A stretch of DNA of 64,000 nt from assembly GCF_007556605.1 (NCBI RefSeq), contig NZ_VJND01000002.1, positions 186,001 to 250,000 of the forward strand, read 5' to 3'. Positions within the stretch are counted from its first letter, which is position 1. Each line of letters opens with the position of its first letter. The DNA is from Tepidimonas sediminis (GTDB lineage: Bacteria > Pseudomonadota > Gammaproteobacteria > Burkholderiales > Burkholderiaceae_C). The notes beneath the pieces were generated by a model that was given only the letters and a program-made list of their open reading frames with translations, searched no databases and was not told the origin of the DNA. Shown one piece after another: positions 31,273 to 39,688 of the stretch. Both the position numbers and the translations under genes were made by a program.

Positions 31273-33366
31273 ATGAACGCCGCCCTGCAGTCGCTGCAAC
31301 AGACGCTGGCCCCGCTGCGCGGCCACGGCCAGGCGCTGGCCGCCCCGATCCTGGTGATGCTGGTGCTGGCTATGCTGGTGCTGCCGCTGCCGCCGTGGCT
31401 GCTGGACACCTTCTTCACGCTCAACATCGGCATTGCGCTGACCGTGATGATGGTGGCCGCCTACATGAAGCGGGCGCTGGACTTCACGGCCTTCCCAACC
31501 GTGCTGCTGCTGACCACGCTGCTGCGGCTGTCGCTCAACGTCGCCTCCACGCGCGTGGTGCTGATGGAGGGCCACACCGGCCCGGGCGCGGCCGGGGCGG
31601 TGATCGAGGCCTTCGGCACCTTCCTGATCGGCGGCAACTTCGCCGTCGGCCTGATCGTGTTCCTGATCCTGGTGGTGATCAACTTCGTCGTCATCACCAA
31701 GGGCGCCGAGCGCATCGCCGAGGTCGGCGCGCGCTTCACCCTGGACGCGATGCCGGGCAAGCAGATGGCCATCGACGCCGACCTCAACGCCGGCCTGATC
31801 GACCAGGCCGAGGCCAAGCGGCGCCGCGCCGAGGTCGCGGTGGAGGCCGACTTCTTCGGCAACATGGACGGCGCTTCCAAGTTCGTGCGCGGTGATGCCA
31901 TCGCCGGCATCCTGATCCTGCTGATCAACATGATCGGCGGCTTTGCCATCGGCATGCTGCAGCACGGGCTGACGCTGGAGCAGGCCGCGCACAGCTACAT
32001 CACGCTGTCGGTGGGCGACGCGCTGGTGGCGCAGGTGCCGGCGCTGTTGATCTCGGTGGCGGCGGCGATGGTGGTCTCGCGCGTCGGCAAGGACGAAGAC
32101 CTGGGTCAGCAGATCGTCAGCCAGATGCTGGATTCGCCCAAGGTGCTGGGCGTCACCGCCGGCGTGCTGGCGCTGCTGGGCGTCATCCCCGGCATGCCCA
32201 ACGGCGTGTTCCTGCTGTTTGCGCTGCTGGCCGGCGGCACGGCCTGGTGGCTGGTGCAGCAGCGCCGCCGCGCCGAGCAGGCCAAGGCGCAGGCGGCGCA
32301 GCAGGCCCCGGCGGCCGCACCGGATGCCGAGGCCACCTGGGACGACCTGCAGCCGGTGGACCTGCTGGGGCTGGAGCTCGGCTACCGTCTGATCACGCTG
32401 GTGGACCGCAGCCGCCGCGGCGACCTGCTGACGCGCATCAAGGGCGTGCGCAAGAAGTTTGCGCAGGACGTGGGCTTTTTGCCGCCGCCGGTGCACGTGC
32501 GCGACAACCTCGAGCTCAAGCCGAGCGGCTACCGCATCACGCTGCGCGGTGTGGTCGTCGGCGAAGGCGAGGTGTTTCCGGGTCAGTTCCTCGCCATCAA
32601 CCCCGGTCACATCCGCACGCCGCTGATCGGCCAGGCCACCACCGACCCGGCGTTCGGCCTGCCGGCCACGTGGATCGACGAGCGCCAGAAGGAAAGCGCG
32701 CAAATGGCGGGCTACACCGTCGTTGATGCGGAGACCGTGCTGGCCACGCACCTGTCACACTTGATGCAGGTGCATGCGGCGCGGTTGCTGTCGCGCACCG
32801 AGGTGCAGGAGCTGGTGGAGCACGTGCGCAAGCTGGCCCCCAAGCTCATCGACGAAGTCATTCCGACCATGGTGCCGATCGGCGTGTTCCAGAAGGTGCT
32901 GCAGCTGCTGCTGGAGGAAGGCGTGCACATCCGCGACATCCGCACCATCGTCGAGACGCTGGCGGAGCACGCCGGCAGCACGCAGGATCCGCAGGAGCTG
33001 GCGCGGCGCGTGCGCGTGGCGCTGGCCCCGGCGATCGTGCAGCAGCTCTACGGCCCGCTGGAGGAGCTGGAGGTCATCGCCATCGAGCCGCAGCTGGAGC
33101 GCATCCTGGTGCAGGCGCTCAGCCCCAGCGGCAACGGGGTGCTCGATCCCGGCGTGGCCGACATGCTGACGCGCTCGGCCGCCCAGGTGGCGCAGCGGCA
33201 GGAAGAGGCGGGGCTGCCGGCCGTGCTGCTGGTGCCCGACGCCATCCGGCAGGCCATGGCGCGCCTGCTGCGCCGCGCCGCGCCGCGCCTGGCGGTGCTG
33301 GCGCACAGCGAGATCCCTGACACCCACACCATCCGCATCGGCCCGATCCTTGGAGAGCCCGCATGA
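31273..33366 (+). CDS. flhA: Flagellar export gate protein FlhA
   Basis: A 697-residue protein. About eight transmembrane helices fill the N-terminal half, including TAFPTVLLLTTLLRLSLNVASTRVVL and the conserved cytoplasmic FHIPEP-type segment (TLDAMPGKQMAIDADLNAGLI). A large C-terminal docking domain for chaperone-substrate complexes follows. Length matches E. coli FlhA (692). Its end overlaps the flhF start (ATGA). Confidence 0.97.
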   Translation: MNAALQSLQQTLAPLRGHGQALAAPILVMLVLAMLVLPLPPWLLDTFFTLNIGIALTVMMVAAYMKRALDFTAFPTVLLLTTLLRLSLNVASTRVVLMEGHTGPGAAGAVIEAFGTFLIGGNFAVGLIVFLILVVINFVVITKGAERIAEVGARFTLDAMPGKQMAIDADLNAGLIDQAEAKRRRAEVAVEADFFGNMDGASKFVRGDAIAGILILLINMIGGFAIGMLQHGLTLEQAAHSYITLSVGDALVAQVPALLISVAAAMVVSRVGKDEDLGQQIVSQMLDSPKVLGVTAGVLALLGVIPGMPNGVFLLFALLAGGTAWWLVQQRRRAEQAKAQAAQQAPAAAPDAEATWDDLQPVDLLGLELGYRLITLVDRSRRGDLLTRIKGVRKKFAQDVGFLPPPVHVRDNLELKPSGYRITLRGVVVGEGEVFPGQFLAINPGHIRTPLIGQATTDPAFGLPATWIDERQKESAQMAGYTVVDAETVLATHLSHLMQVHAARLLSRTEVQELVEHVRKLAPKLIDEVIPTMVPIGVFQKVLQLLLEEGVHIRDIRTIVETLAEHAGSTQDPQELARRVRVALAPAIVQQLYGPLEELEVIAIEPQLERILVQALSPSGNGVLDPGVADMLTRSAAQVAQRQEEAGLPAVLLVPDAIRQAMARLLRRAAPRLAVLAHSEIPDTHTIRIGPILGEPA

Positions 33367-34901
33367 ACGCGCAACGCTTCGTCGCCCCCAATTCGCGCGA
33401 GGCCATGGCCCAGGCGCGCGCCGCCTTCGGCGAGCAGGCCGTGATCCTGTCCACGCGCTCCACGCCCGACGGCTTCGAGGTCGTGGCCACCTCGGAGGAG
33501 GCGCTGGCGGCGCTGGCCGCGCAGGCCAGCCCGCGCCTGCAGCCGGCCGCCGAGACGCGCCTGCCCGAGTCGCGCGCGGCGCGGCCGGCGCGCGCGCCGC
33601 TGCAGCAGCGCGCCGCCGCGCAGCTGCCGCCGGTGTCGCCCGACAGCAGCGTGGCGCAGGACGCCGTGACGCTGGCGATGAGCACGCTGTCGTTCCAGGA
33701 GTACGTGCGCGAGCGCATGCTGCGCAAGCGCCAGGCGGCGCTGGAGGGGCGTCTGGAAGCGGCCGAGCCACCCGCGCGCGCGCCGCGGCGCGAGGCGCCG
33801 GCGGCGGCGCCGCAGCCGCCGCTGGCACCGCGAGGCGCCGAGGTGACGCTGAGCTTCGGCGCGACGGCGGCGCCTGCCGCGGCCAAGGCCGCGCCGAGCC
33901 GGCCCGCCGCCGCGGCCACGCCTTCGGCCGCGCCCGCGGCGCCGTCGGCGGCGGCGCAGCTGACCGCGCAGCTGGAGGGGCTCCGGCAGATGGTGGAGGA
34001 GCGCTTCCAGACGCTGGCGTGGCTGGGCCAGTCGCGCCTGAACCCGATCCAGTCGACGCTGATGCACAAGTTCATCCGCGCCGGCTATTCGCCCACCGTG
34101 GCGCGCGCGGTGCTGGAGCGGCTGCCGGCGCAGCTGGACGCCGCCGGCGCCTGGCGCTGGGTGCTGGACGTGCTGGCGCACAACCTGCGCGTGGCGCGCG
34201 AGCCCGGCCTGCCGTGCGACGAAGGCGGCATCTTCGCGCTGGTCGGCCCCACCGGCGTGGGCAAGACCACCACGGTGGCCAAGCTGGCGGCCCAGTGCGT
34301 CAAGGCCTACGGCGCCGGCAGCGTCGGCCTCATCACGCTGGACACCTATCGCGTGGCCGGCTTCGAGCAGCTGCGTGCGTACGGCCGCATGCTGGGCGTG
34401 GTGGCGCACCAGGCGCACGACCAGGCCGCGCTGCAGGATCTGCTGGAGCTGCTGGCCGGCAAGCGCATGGTCATCATCGACACGCCGGGGCTGGCGCAGC
34501 GCGATCCGCGCCTGCAGGACATGCTGGCGCTGCTGCAGGCGCCCGCGGTGCGCAAGCTGCTGGTGCTGGACGCCGGCCGCCATGGCGACACGCTGGACGA
34601 CGTGGTGCAGACCTACAAGGGGCTGGGCCTGCATGGCACGGTGCTGTCCAAGGTCGACGAGGCGGCCAAGCTCGCGCCGGCGCTCGACGCGCTGATCCGC
34701 CACCAGCTGCCGCTGCGGGGCCTGAGCACCGGCCAGCGCGTGCCGGAGGACTGGCAGCGGCCGGAGGCGGCTACGCTGGTGCGCATGTCGATGGGCGGCA
34801 ATGGCAAGTCGCCGTTCGAGCCGCAGCGCGACGAGCTGCCGTACTTCTTCGCCGATGCGGCCGCCGGCGCGTGGCAGCCGCAGGGGGCTGGCCATGCTTG
34901 A
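33363..34901 (+). CDS. flhF: Flagellar SRP-like GTPase FlhF
   Basis: A 512-residue protein. A basic N-terminal region is followed by a long Ala/Pro-rich linker (about 60-200) and the SRP-type NG domain with Walker A GPTGVGKTTT starting at G295. LITLDTYRVAGFEQLRAYG and IIDTPGLAQRD follow. FlhF sets flagellar position, usually with FlhG. In the next gene the FlhG partner is degenerate. Confidence 0.95.
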   Translation: MNAQRFVAPNSREAMAQARAAFGEQAVILSTRSTPDGFEVVATSEEALAALAAQASPRLQPAAETRLPESRAARPARAPLQQRAAAQLPPVSPDSSVAQDAVTLAMSTLSFQEYVRERMLRKRQAALEGRLEAAEPPARAPRREAPAAAPQPPLAPRGAEVTLSFGATAAPAAAKAAPSRPAAAATPSAAPAAPSAAAQLTAQLEGLRQMVEERFQTLAWLGQSRLNPIQSTLMHKFIRAGYSPTVARAVLERLPAQLDAAGAWRWVLDVLAHNLRVAREPGLPCDEGGIFALVGPTGVGKTTTVAKLAAQCVKAYGAGSVGLITLDTYRVAGFEQLRAYGRMLGVVAHQAHDQAALQDLLELLAGKRMVIIDTPGLAQRDPRLQDMLALLQAPAVRKLLVLDAGRHGDTLDDVVQTYKGLGLHGTVLSKVDEAAKLAPALDALIRHQLPLRGLSTGQRVPEDWQRPEAATLVRMSMGGNGKSPFEPQRDELPYFFADAAAGAWQPQGAGHA

Positions 34902-35502
34902 TGCGCGGCGCCTGGCACATGACCAGGCCGCCGGGCTGGCGGCCTGGGGGCTGCAGCCGCCGCTGCGCGTGGTGGCGCTGATCGAGGTGGGCGAGGCCGC
35001 CGCGGCGCTGGCGCGGCGCCTGGCCGCAGGTTGCGCGCGGCTCGGGCTGGAGGCCGTCGGCGTGGAGGGGCCGCCGTCGCTGTGGCATGACGCACCGCCG
35101 GCCGACGTCTGGCTGTGGTGCGCCGAGGCGCAGGTGCTGGCGCGCTGGTGGCCAGGGGACGGCGCGCGCCCGCTGGTGCCGCTGCTTGCGCAGCCCGAGG
35201 CCATCGTCGGCGCCTACCGGGCGCTGAAGCTGCTGCGCCAGCACGCGCTGGCACCCGCGGTCGTTGCGCTGGCGCGCCAGCCGGGCGAGGAGCCGGCGCT
35301 GGCGGCGGCGCTCAGCGCGCTGCGGCGCACCTGCGCGCAGCACCTGTCCTGGCAGCCGGTGGCCTGGACGCTCGGGTATCATGACGCGTGTCATCCCTGC
35401 GGGGACGCGGCCGCCGACGATGCGGTGGTCACGCGGGTGCTCGAGGTCGCCTGGCTGCTGGAGGGCGAGCCGATGCAGCGGAGGCCGATGGCGACATGCT
35501 GA
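34894..35502 (+). CDS. Degenerate FlhG/MinD-like protein without a P-loop
   Basis: A 202-residue protein overlapping the flhF end by 8 bp, in the position of flhG. It begins like FlhG (DQAAGLAAW, then a beta strand LRVVALIEVG) and keeps a recognisable version of the FlhG segment PEAIVGAYRALKLLRQH. The deviant Walker A (KGGVGKT) is absent: the strand is followed by EVGEAAAALARRLA with no Lys or GKT. No switch motifs are visible. It is also shorter than the usual 260-290 residues. It reads as an intact but non-ATPase derivative rather than a frameshifted gene. fliA follows. Confidence 0.65.
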   Translation: MLDARRLAHDQAAGLAAWGLQPPLRVVALIEVGEAAAALARRLAAGCARLGLEAVGVEGPPSLWHDAPPADVWLWCAEAQVLARWWPGDGARPLVPLLAQPEAIVGAYRALKLLRQHALAPAVVALARQPGEEPALAAALSALRRTCAQHLSWQPVAWTLGYHDACHPCGDAAADDAVVTRVLEVAWLLEGEPMQRRPMATC

Positions 35503-35549
35503 CCGCCTGCGCGCGTGTCCCCGGGATCCGCCCGATGCCGGAGCTTTGC

Positions 35550-36275
35550 ATGTACACCCCCAAGGGCACGCTGGACCGCGACGCCCAGCTGCGCCAGTAC
35601 GCGCCGCTGGTGCACCGCATCGCGCACCTGATGATCGCGCGCCTGCCCCCCAGCGTCGAGCTCGACGACCTGATCCAGGTCGGCATGATCGGGCTGACCG
35701 AAGCGCTGGCGCGCTACGAGCCGTCGATGGGGGTGCAGTTCGAGACGTTCGCCAGCCAGCGCATCCGCGGCGCCATGCTCGACGAGCTGCGCGACGCCGA
35801 CTGGATGTCGCGCGGCTCACGCAAGCTGCAGAAGGACATCGAGGGCGCGATCCACCGACTGGAGCAGCGGCTGCAGCGGCCGCCGCGCGAATCCGAGATC
35901 GCCGAGGAACTGGGGATGACGCTGGCACAGTACCACGAGACACTGGCGCGCATGCGCGGCACGCAGCTGGTCTACCTGGAGGATCTGGGCAGCGGCAAGG
36001 GCGGTGAGGAGGACGAGGGCTTCCTCGACCGCTACCTGCCCGAGGACGGAGACGCCGACCCCGAGCGCATCCTGGCCGACCAGCGCATGCGTGCGGCACT
36101 GGTGGAGGCCATCGGCAAGCTGCCCGAGCGCGAGCAGTACGTCATGAGCATGTACTACGAGCACGACATGAACCTGAAGGAGATCGCCGCCGTGCTCGGG
36201 GTGACGGAGTCGCGCGTCAGCCAGCTGCACTCGCAGGCCGTGGCGCGCCTGCGCGCGCGGCTGCGCGAACACTGA
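35550..36275 (+). CDS. fliA: RNA polymerase sigma-28 factor FliA
   Basis: A 241-residue sigma factor starting MYTPKGTLDRDAQLRQYAPLV. Region 2 (VELDDLIQVGMIGLTEALARYE and FASQRIRGAMLDELRDADW), region 3 and region 4 (LKEIAAVLGVTESRVSQLHSQA) are visible. The start is set by GGAG at 35540-35543, 6 nt before the ATG; longer in-frame starts upstream lack such a site. FliA reads late flagellar promoters such as the one found before flgM. Confidence 0.96.
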   Translation: MYTPKGTLDRDAQLRQYAPLVHRIAHLMIARLPPSVELDDLIQVGMIGLTEALARYEPSMGVQFETFASQRIRGAMLDELRDADWMSRGSRKLQKDIEGAIHRLEQRLQRPPRESEIAEELGMTLAQYHETLARMRGTQLVYLEDLGSGKGGEEDEGFLDRYLPEDGDADPERILADQRMRAALVEAIGKLPEREQYVMSMYYEHDMNLKEIAAVLGVTESRVSQLHSQAVARLRARLREH

Positions 36276-36316
36276 GCGGGGTGGGGCGGGGGCGCGCAGT
36301 CCCCCTTCGACAGACG

Positions 36317-36679
36317 TCAGCGCGGCCAGCCGCGCGGTGCCGGGCGTTGCCCCAGGCGGGCGTAAGCCTGCAGCGCGTCCTGCGGCAGCAGCGTCTGCAG
36401 CGCGGCGCGTGCCTGCGCATCCAGGCGGGCCTGCAGCTCGTGCAGGGTCTGCAGCCGGGCGGCCAGGCGCTCCACGAGCGGGGCCGGCGGTGCCTCGCGC
36501 AGGGCGGCCAGCAGCGGGCGCGCCTGGACGAACGCGTGCGCCAGCCGCTCGCACGCCGCGGCAAAGGCGTCGGCGTCGAGCTGGCCGGCGGCGTGTCGGG
36601 TGGCGGTCTCCAGCGCGGCGTCGAGCTCGCGCAACAAGCCCTCCAGCGTGGTGACGGGGTCGGTGGGCGCCGGCTGCAT
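36317..36679 (-). CDS. flgN: Flagellar export chaperone FlgN
   Basis: A 120-residue all-helical, Leu/Ala-rich protein with no catalytic motif. Identification rests on size, helical content (TTLEGLLRELDAALE at the start, LLAALREAPPAPLVERLAARLQ later) and its position directly after flgM. FlgN carries FlgK and FlgL to the export gate. The roughly 40 bp between it and the fliA end show no clear terminator. Confidence 0.85.
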   Translation of the reverse strand: MQPAPTDPVTTLEGLLRELDAALETATRHAAGQLDADAFAAACERLAHAFVQARPLLAALREAPPAPLVERLAARLQTLHELQARLDAQARAALQTLLPQDALQAYARLGQRPAPRGWPR

Positions 36680-36692
36680 CGTGGCCGGCGGG

Positions 36693-37025
36693 TCAGCCGC
36701 GCGCGCGCGGCCCGGCAGCGGCCACGCCCAGCATCTCGCGGGCGCTGGCCAGCAGACGGTCGGCGATGGCCTCGGCGTTGACCGAGAAGCTGCCGTTCTG
36801 GATCGCGGTGCGCATCGCTTCGACCTTGGCGGCGTCGAACACGTCGGTGCCCGAGCGCGCCACGCCGTTGGTCATGGCCTGCGTCACCGGCGAGAGCTTG
36901 ACCGTGCTGGCCGCGGACTCAGCCGCCGGCGCGGACGCGACCGGGCCCGCCCCGGGATCGGGACGCTTGGGCGTGGCCGCAACCGGCGTTCCAAACTTGG
37001 CGTCAGGCGACTGGTTGATCTTCAT
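36693..37025 (-). CDS. flgM: Anti-sigma-28 factor FlgM
   Basis: A 110-residue protein starting MKINQSPDAKF. An N-terminal disordered half is followed by helices with VKLSPVTQAM and the FliA-binding FDAAKVEAMRTAIQNGSFSVNAEAIADRLLASAREML segment. FlgM holds FliA inactive until it is exported through the completed hook-basal body. The gene lies behind a sigma-28 promoter, so FliA raises its own inhibitor. Confidence 0.95.
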   Translation of the reverse strand: MKINQSPDAKFGTPVAATPKRPDPGAGPVASAPAAESAASTVKLSPVTQAMTNGVARSGTDVFDAAKVEAMRTAIQNGSFSVNAEAIADRLLASAREMLGVAAAGPRARG

Positions 37026-37066
37026 GGTGACTCTCCAGACCCGCAAACCGGGCCCTGCTGAGAGCC

Positions 37067-37093
37067 ATATCGGCGACAAGCGGCCGAACTTTA
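37067..37093 (-). promoter_or_regulatory. Sigma-28 (FliA) promoter of flgM-flgN
   Basis: On the minus strand the -35 is TAAAGTTC (7 of 8 to TAAAGTTT), the spacer is exactly 11 bp and the -10 is GCCGATAT (7 of 8 to GCCGATAA). The -10 ends 42 bp before the flgM ATG. Confidence 0.85.
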
Positions 37094-37113
37094 GCGCTTT
37101 TTGCGGTGCCGCG

Positions 37114-37905
37114 CTACAGCGCCAGCTCCACCGTCGTGGCGTCGACCACCGTGCCCAGCACCACGCGCTTGCCCGGCAGGCGCACGCGCACGGTCTCGCC
37201 CAGATGCCCTGGGCCCAGCGCCTCGCCGGTGGCGGTCAGGGTGAAGCCCTGGCCCTGCACGCGCACCTTCACCGTGCTGCCGGTGGCGAACACCTGCGGC
37301 GCGCGCACGCTGCCGGCACGCAGCACCTGCCCGGCCGGCAGTGCCCGCACCGCCTGCAGGCCGACCCAGTCCTCGGCACGCGCCAGCACCGGCTGGCGCT
37401 CGGCCGTCCACTCCACCTCGCTGGCGGCGGCGTGCGCCGGCTCCAGGGGCGTGCCGGCGGCCACCGGCTGGCGCAGCACCCAGCCCGGTCCCCACACGCG
37501 CACCTGGATCGGCAGGAAGACGTTCCAAGGTACCGCGCCCTGCGCACAGCGCAGCCCGATGCGCGTGCGCCCCCACAGGCGCGTGCCCGGCGGCAGGTAA
37601 GGCTCCACGCGCTGACACGGAGCCAGCCGCAGCCGGGCATCCAGACTGCCGACCTCCACCTCGACGCGCAGCCGCACCGGCAGGGCTGTCTCGCGCATCT
37701 GGGCGTCGGCCTGTGCCTGCAGCCAGGCGGCCATGCCGTCGCGCCAGGCGGGCGAGCCCAGCGCCGGCGCTTCGGCCGCCGCCCAAGCCGCCGGCCCCAG
37801 CAGCCACGCGAGCAGCCACGCCAGCCAGCGCCGCCGCGCGGCGGCCCGGCCGCGTGCCGGCGGGGGCACGGGGGCCGGCGGCAGGGTTGGGCGCGTGGGT
37901 TGCAT
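37114..37905 (-). CDS. flgA: P-ring assembly chaperone FlgA
   Basis: A 263-residue exported protein. An Arg-rich N-region and hydrophobic core end near AAWAAAEAP (about residue 45). SAF-like and C-terminal beta domains include ARAEDWVGLQAVRALPAGQVL and GQGFTLTATGEALGPGHLGETVRVR, the FlgA signature. FlgA is needed to polymerise FlgI in the periplasm. It lies divergent from flgB, with flgM-flgN downstream on the same strand. Confidence 0.94.
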   Translation of the reverse strand: MQPTRPTLPPAPVPPPARGRAAARRRWLAWLLAWLLGPAAWAAAEAPALGSPAWRDGMAAWLQAQADAQMRETALPVRLRVEVEVGSLDARLRLAPCQRVEPYLPPGTRLWGRTRIGLRCAQGAVPWNVFLPIQVRVWGPGWVLRQPVAAGTPLEPAHAAASEVEWTAERQPVLARAEDWVGLQAVRALPAGQVLRAGSVRAPQVFATGSTVKVRVQGQGFTLTATGEALGPGHLGETVRVRLPGKRVVLGTVVDATTVELAL

Positions 37906-37990
37906 GATCCGGCACTGTAGGGACGACCCGCCCGCGGGAAAAGCCGCAAAAGCCGGTGGTGCGCCCCCTTCATCGGGGCTTTGCGTGATC

Positions 37991-38006
37991 TCAAGTTTTC
38001 GACAAT
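37991..38006 (+). promoter_or_regulatory. Candidate promoter motif upstream of flgB
   Basis: TCAAGTTTTCGACAAT lies in the 193-bp flgA-flgB gap, 92 bp before the flgB ATG. It resembles a FliA -35 (7 of 8), but no good -10 follows at the right spacing. A closely similar string is found before flgI. Assignment to a sigma factor is uncertain. Confidence 0.35.
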
Positions 38007-38098
38007 GCCGGCGAACGGGGCTCCGGCGCCGCCTCCACCCAGGCGATCCGGGGCCGTCTCCGGGCCCGAGGCCCGCATCCCGCCCGACGGAGGCCGCC

Positions 38099-38545
38099 AT
38101 GTTGAACCGCATGACCGAGCGCATGGACTTTCTGGGTCAGGCGCTGCAGCTGCGCGCCTGGCGCCAGCAGGTCATCGCCAGCAACATCGCCAACGCCGAC
38201 ACGCCCGGCTACGTGGCGCGCGAGGTGGATTTCCGTGCCGCGCTGCAGCAGGCGCGCGCCGGCGGGCCGGCCGTCGCCCCGGCGCTGCAGGCCGGCCAGG
38301 CGCCCGCGCTGGCGCTGGCCGGCGACGACGCGCGCCACCTGCGTACCGTGCACAGCGCCGCCGGCGTCATCGACCGCAGCCGCCTCACCTACCAGGTGCG
38401 CACGCAGCCGGCGCTGGACCAGAACACCGTCGATCTCGATCAGCAGCGCGCCAACTTCGCCGACAACGCGGTGCAGTACGAATCGACGCTGCGCTTCATC
38501 AACGGCCACGTCAAGACGATGCTGGCCGCCATCCAGGGCCAGTGA
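38099..38545 (+). CDS. flgB: Flagellar proximal rod protein FlgB
   Basis: A 148-residue protein. The rod-family N-terminal motif QQVIASNIANADTPGY (about 25-40) and the C-terminal coiled segment (VDLDQQRANFADNAVQYESTL) are present. It is first gene of the flgBCDEFGHIJKL series on the plus strand. GGAGG lies before the ATG at 38099. Confidence 0.96.
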   Translation: MLNRMTERMDFLGQALQLRAWRQQVIASNIANADTPGYVAREVDFRAALQQARAGGPAVAPALQAGQAPALALAGDDARHLRTVHSAAGVIDRSRLTYQVRTQPALDQNTVDLDQQRANFADNAVQYESTLRFINGHVKTMLAAIQGQ

Positions 38546-38562
38546 GCGGGGAGGGCTGAGCC

Positions 38563-38967
38563 ATGTCCATGCTGCGCATCTTCGACGTCTCGGGCAGCGC
38601 GCTGGCGGCGCACTCGCAGCGCCTCAACACCGTGGCCAGCAACCTGGCCAACGCCGACGCGGTGGCCGGGCCGGACGGCCAGGCCTACAAGGCGCGCCAG
38701 GTGGTGTTCCAGACCGTGCCGATGGGCGAGCCGGCCTCCGCCGGCGTCAAGGTCCGCACCATCGTCGAGAGTGACGCGCCCAACCGCCGCGTCTACAACC
38801 CGCACCACCCGAGTGCCGACGCGCAGGGCTACGTGACCTACTCCAACGTCAACCCGGTGGAGGAGATGGTCAACATGATCGCCACCGCGCGCTCTTACCA
38901 GAACAACGTCGAGGTCATGAACACGGCCAAGACGCTGCTGCTCAAGACCCTGCAGATGGGCCAATGA
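38563..38967 (+). CDS. flgC: Flagellar proximal rod protein FlgC
   Basis: A 134-residue rod protein. The N-terminal motif RLNTVASNLANADAVAGPDG and the C-terminal NPVEEMVNMIATARSYQNNVEVMNTAK are family signatures. It is 17 bp downstream of flgB. Length equals E. coli FlgC. Confidence 0.96.
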   Translation: MSMLRIFDVSGSALAAHSQRLNTVASNLANADAVAGPDGQAYKARQVVFQTVPMGEPASAGVKVRTIVESDAPNRRVYNPHHPSADAQGYVTYSNVNPVEEMVNMIATARSYQNNVEVMNTAKTLLLKTLQMGQ

Positions 38968-38986
38968 TCTCCCGGGAGGCGACGCC

Positions 38987-39640
38987 ATGTTCCTGACCCC
39001 ATTGTCCAACGACCAGATCGAAAGCTACAACGCCCGCGGCGGCGCGCAGGCCGACCAGACCGACCCGAAGGCGATGCAGGAGCGTTTTCTGAAGCTCTTC
39101 GTCGCGCAGCTCAACAACCAGGACCCGCTCAACCCGCTGGACAACGCCCAGATGACCACCCAGATGGCGCAGATCAATCAGGTGGTGGGCCTGCAGCAGG
39201 TCAACGAAACGCTCAAGAGCCTGGCCAGCCAGTTCGGCATGGTCGGCGCGCTGCAGGGCGTGCAGTTGGTCGGCCGCACCGTGGCCAGCGAGGGCAATGG
39301 CCTCGTGGTCGACGGGGAGCAGGCGCGCGGCGCCTTCAACCTCGGCGCCGCCGCCGACCGCGTCACGGTGGAGATCCTCGGCCCGGCCGGCGAGGTGCTC
39401 GGCACCGTCGACCTCGGCCAGCGCGGAGCCGGCCTGCAGACGTTCGCGTGGCCGCTGGGCGGCGTCGATCCGGCTTCGGTGCGTTCGATCCGCGTCAACG
39501 CCACCGCCGGCGGCCAGGCCGTCACCGCCACGCCGCTGGCGCTGCACCAGGTGCAGTCGGTCGGCATGGTGGAAGGCAGCCTGCGCCTGCGCACCGACGG
39601 CGGCACGCTCGGCTACGACCAGGTGCTCGCCTTCCTCTGA
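38987..39640 (+). CDS. flgD: Hook-capping protein FlgD
   Basis: A 217-residue protein. FLKLFVAQLNNQDPLNPLDNAQMTTQMAQINQV is the classic FlgD N-terminal segment. The C-terminal half has a Tudor/FnIII-like beta fold (VTVEILGPAGEVLGTVDLG). FlgD caps the growing hook and is absent from the finished structure. Confidence 0.96.
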   Translation: MFLTPLSNDQIESYNARGGAQADQTDPKAMQERFLKLFVAQLNNQDPLNPLDNAQMTTQMAQINQVVGLQQVNETLKSLASQFGMVGALQGVQLVGRTVASEGNGLVVDGEQARGAFNLGAAADRVTVEILGPAGEVLGTVDLGQRGAGLQTFAWPLGGVDPASVRSIRVNATAGGQAVTATPLALHQVQSVGMVEGSLRLRTDGGTLGYDQVLAFL

Positions 39641-39688
39641 TCCGTCTTCTCGTTCTCGAACCGCTTTCGCCCGCACAAGGAGCACGCC

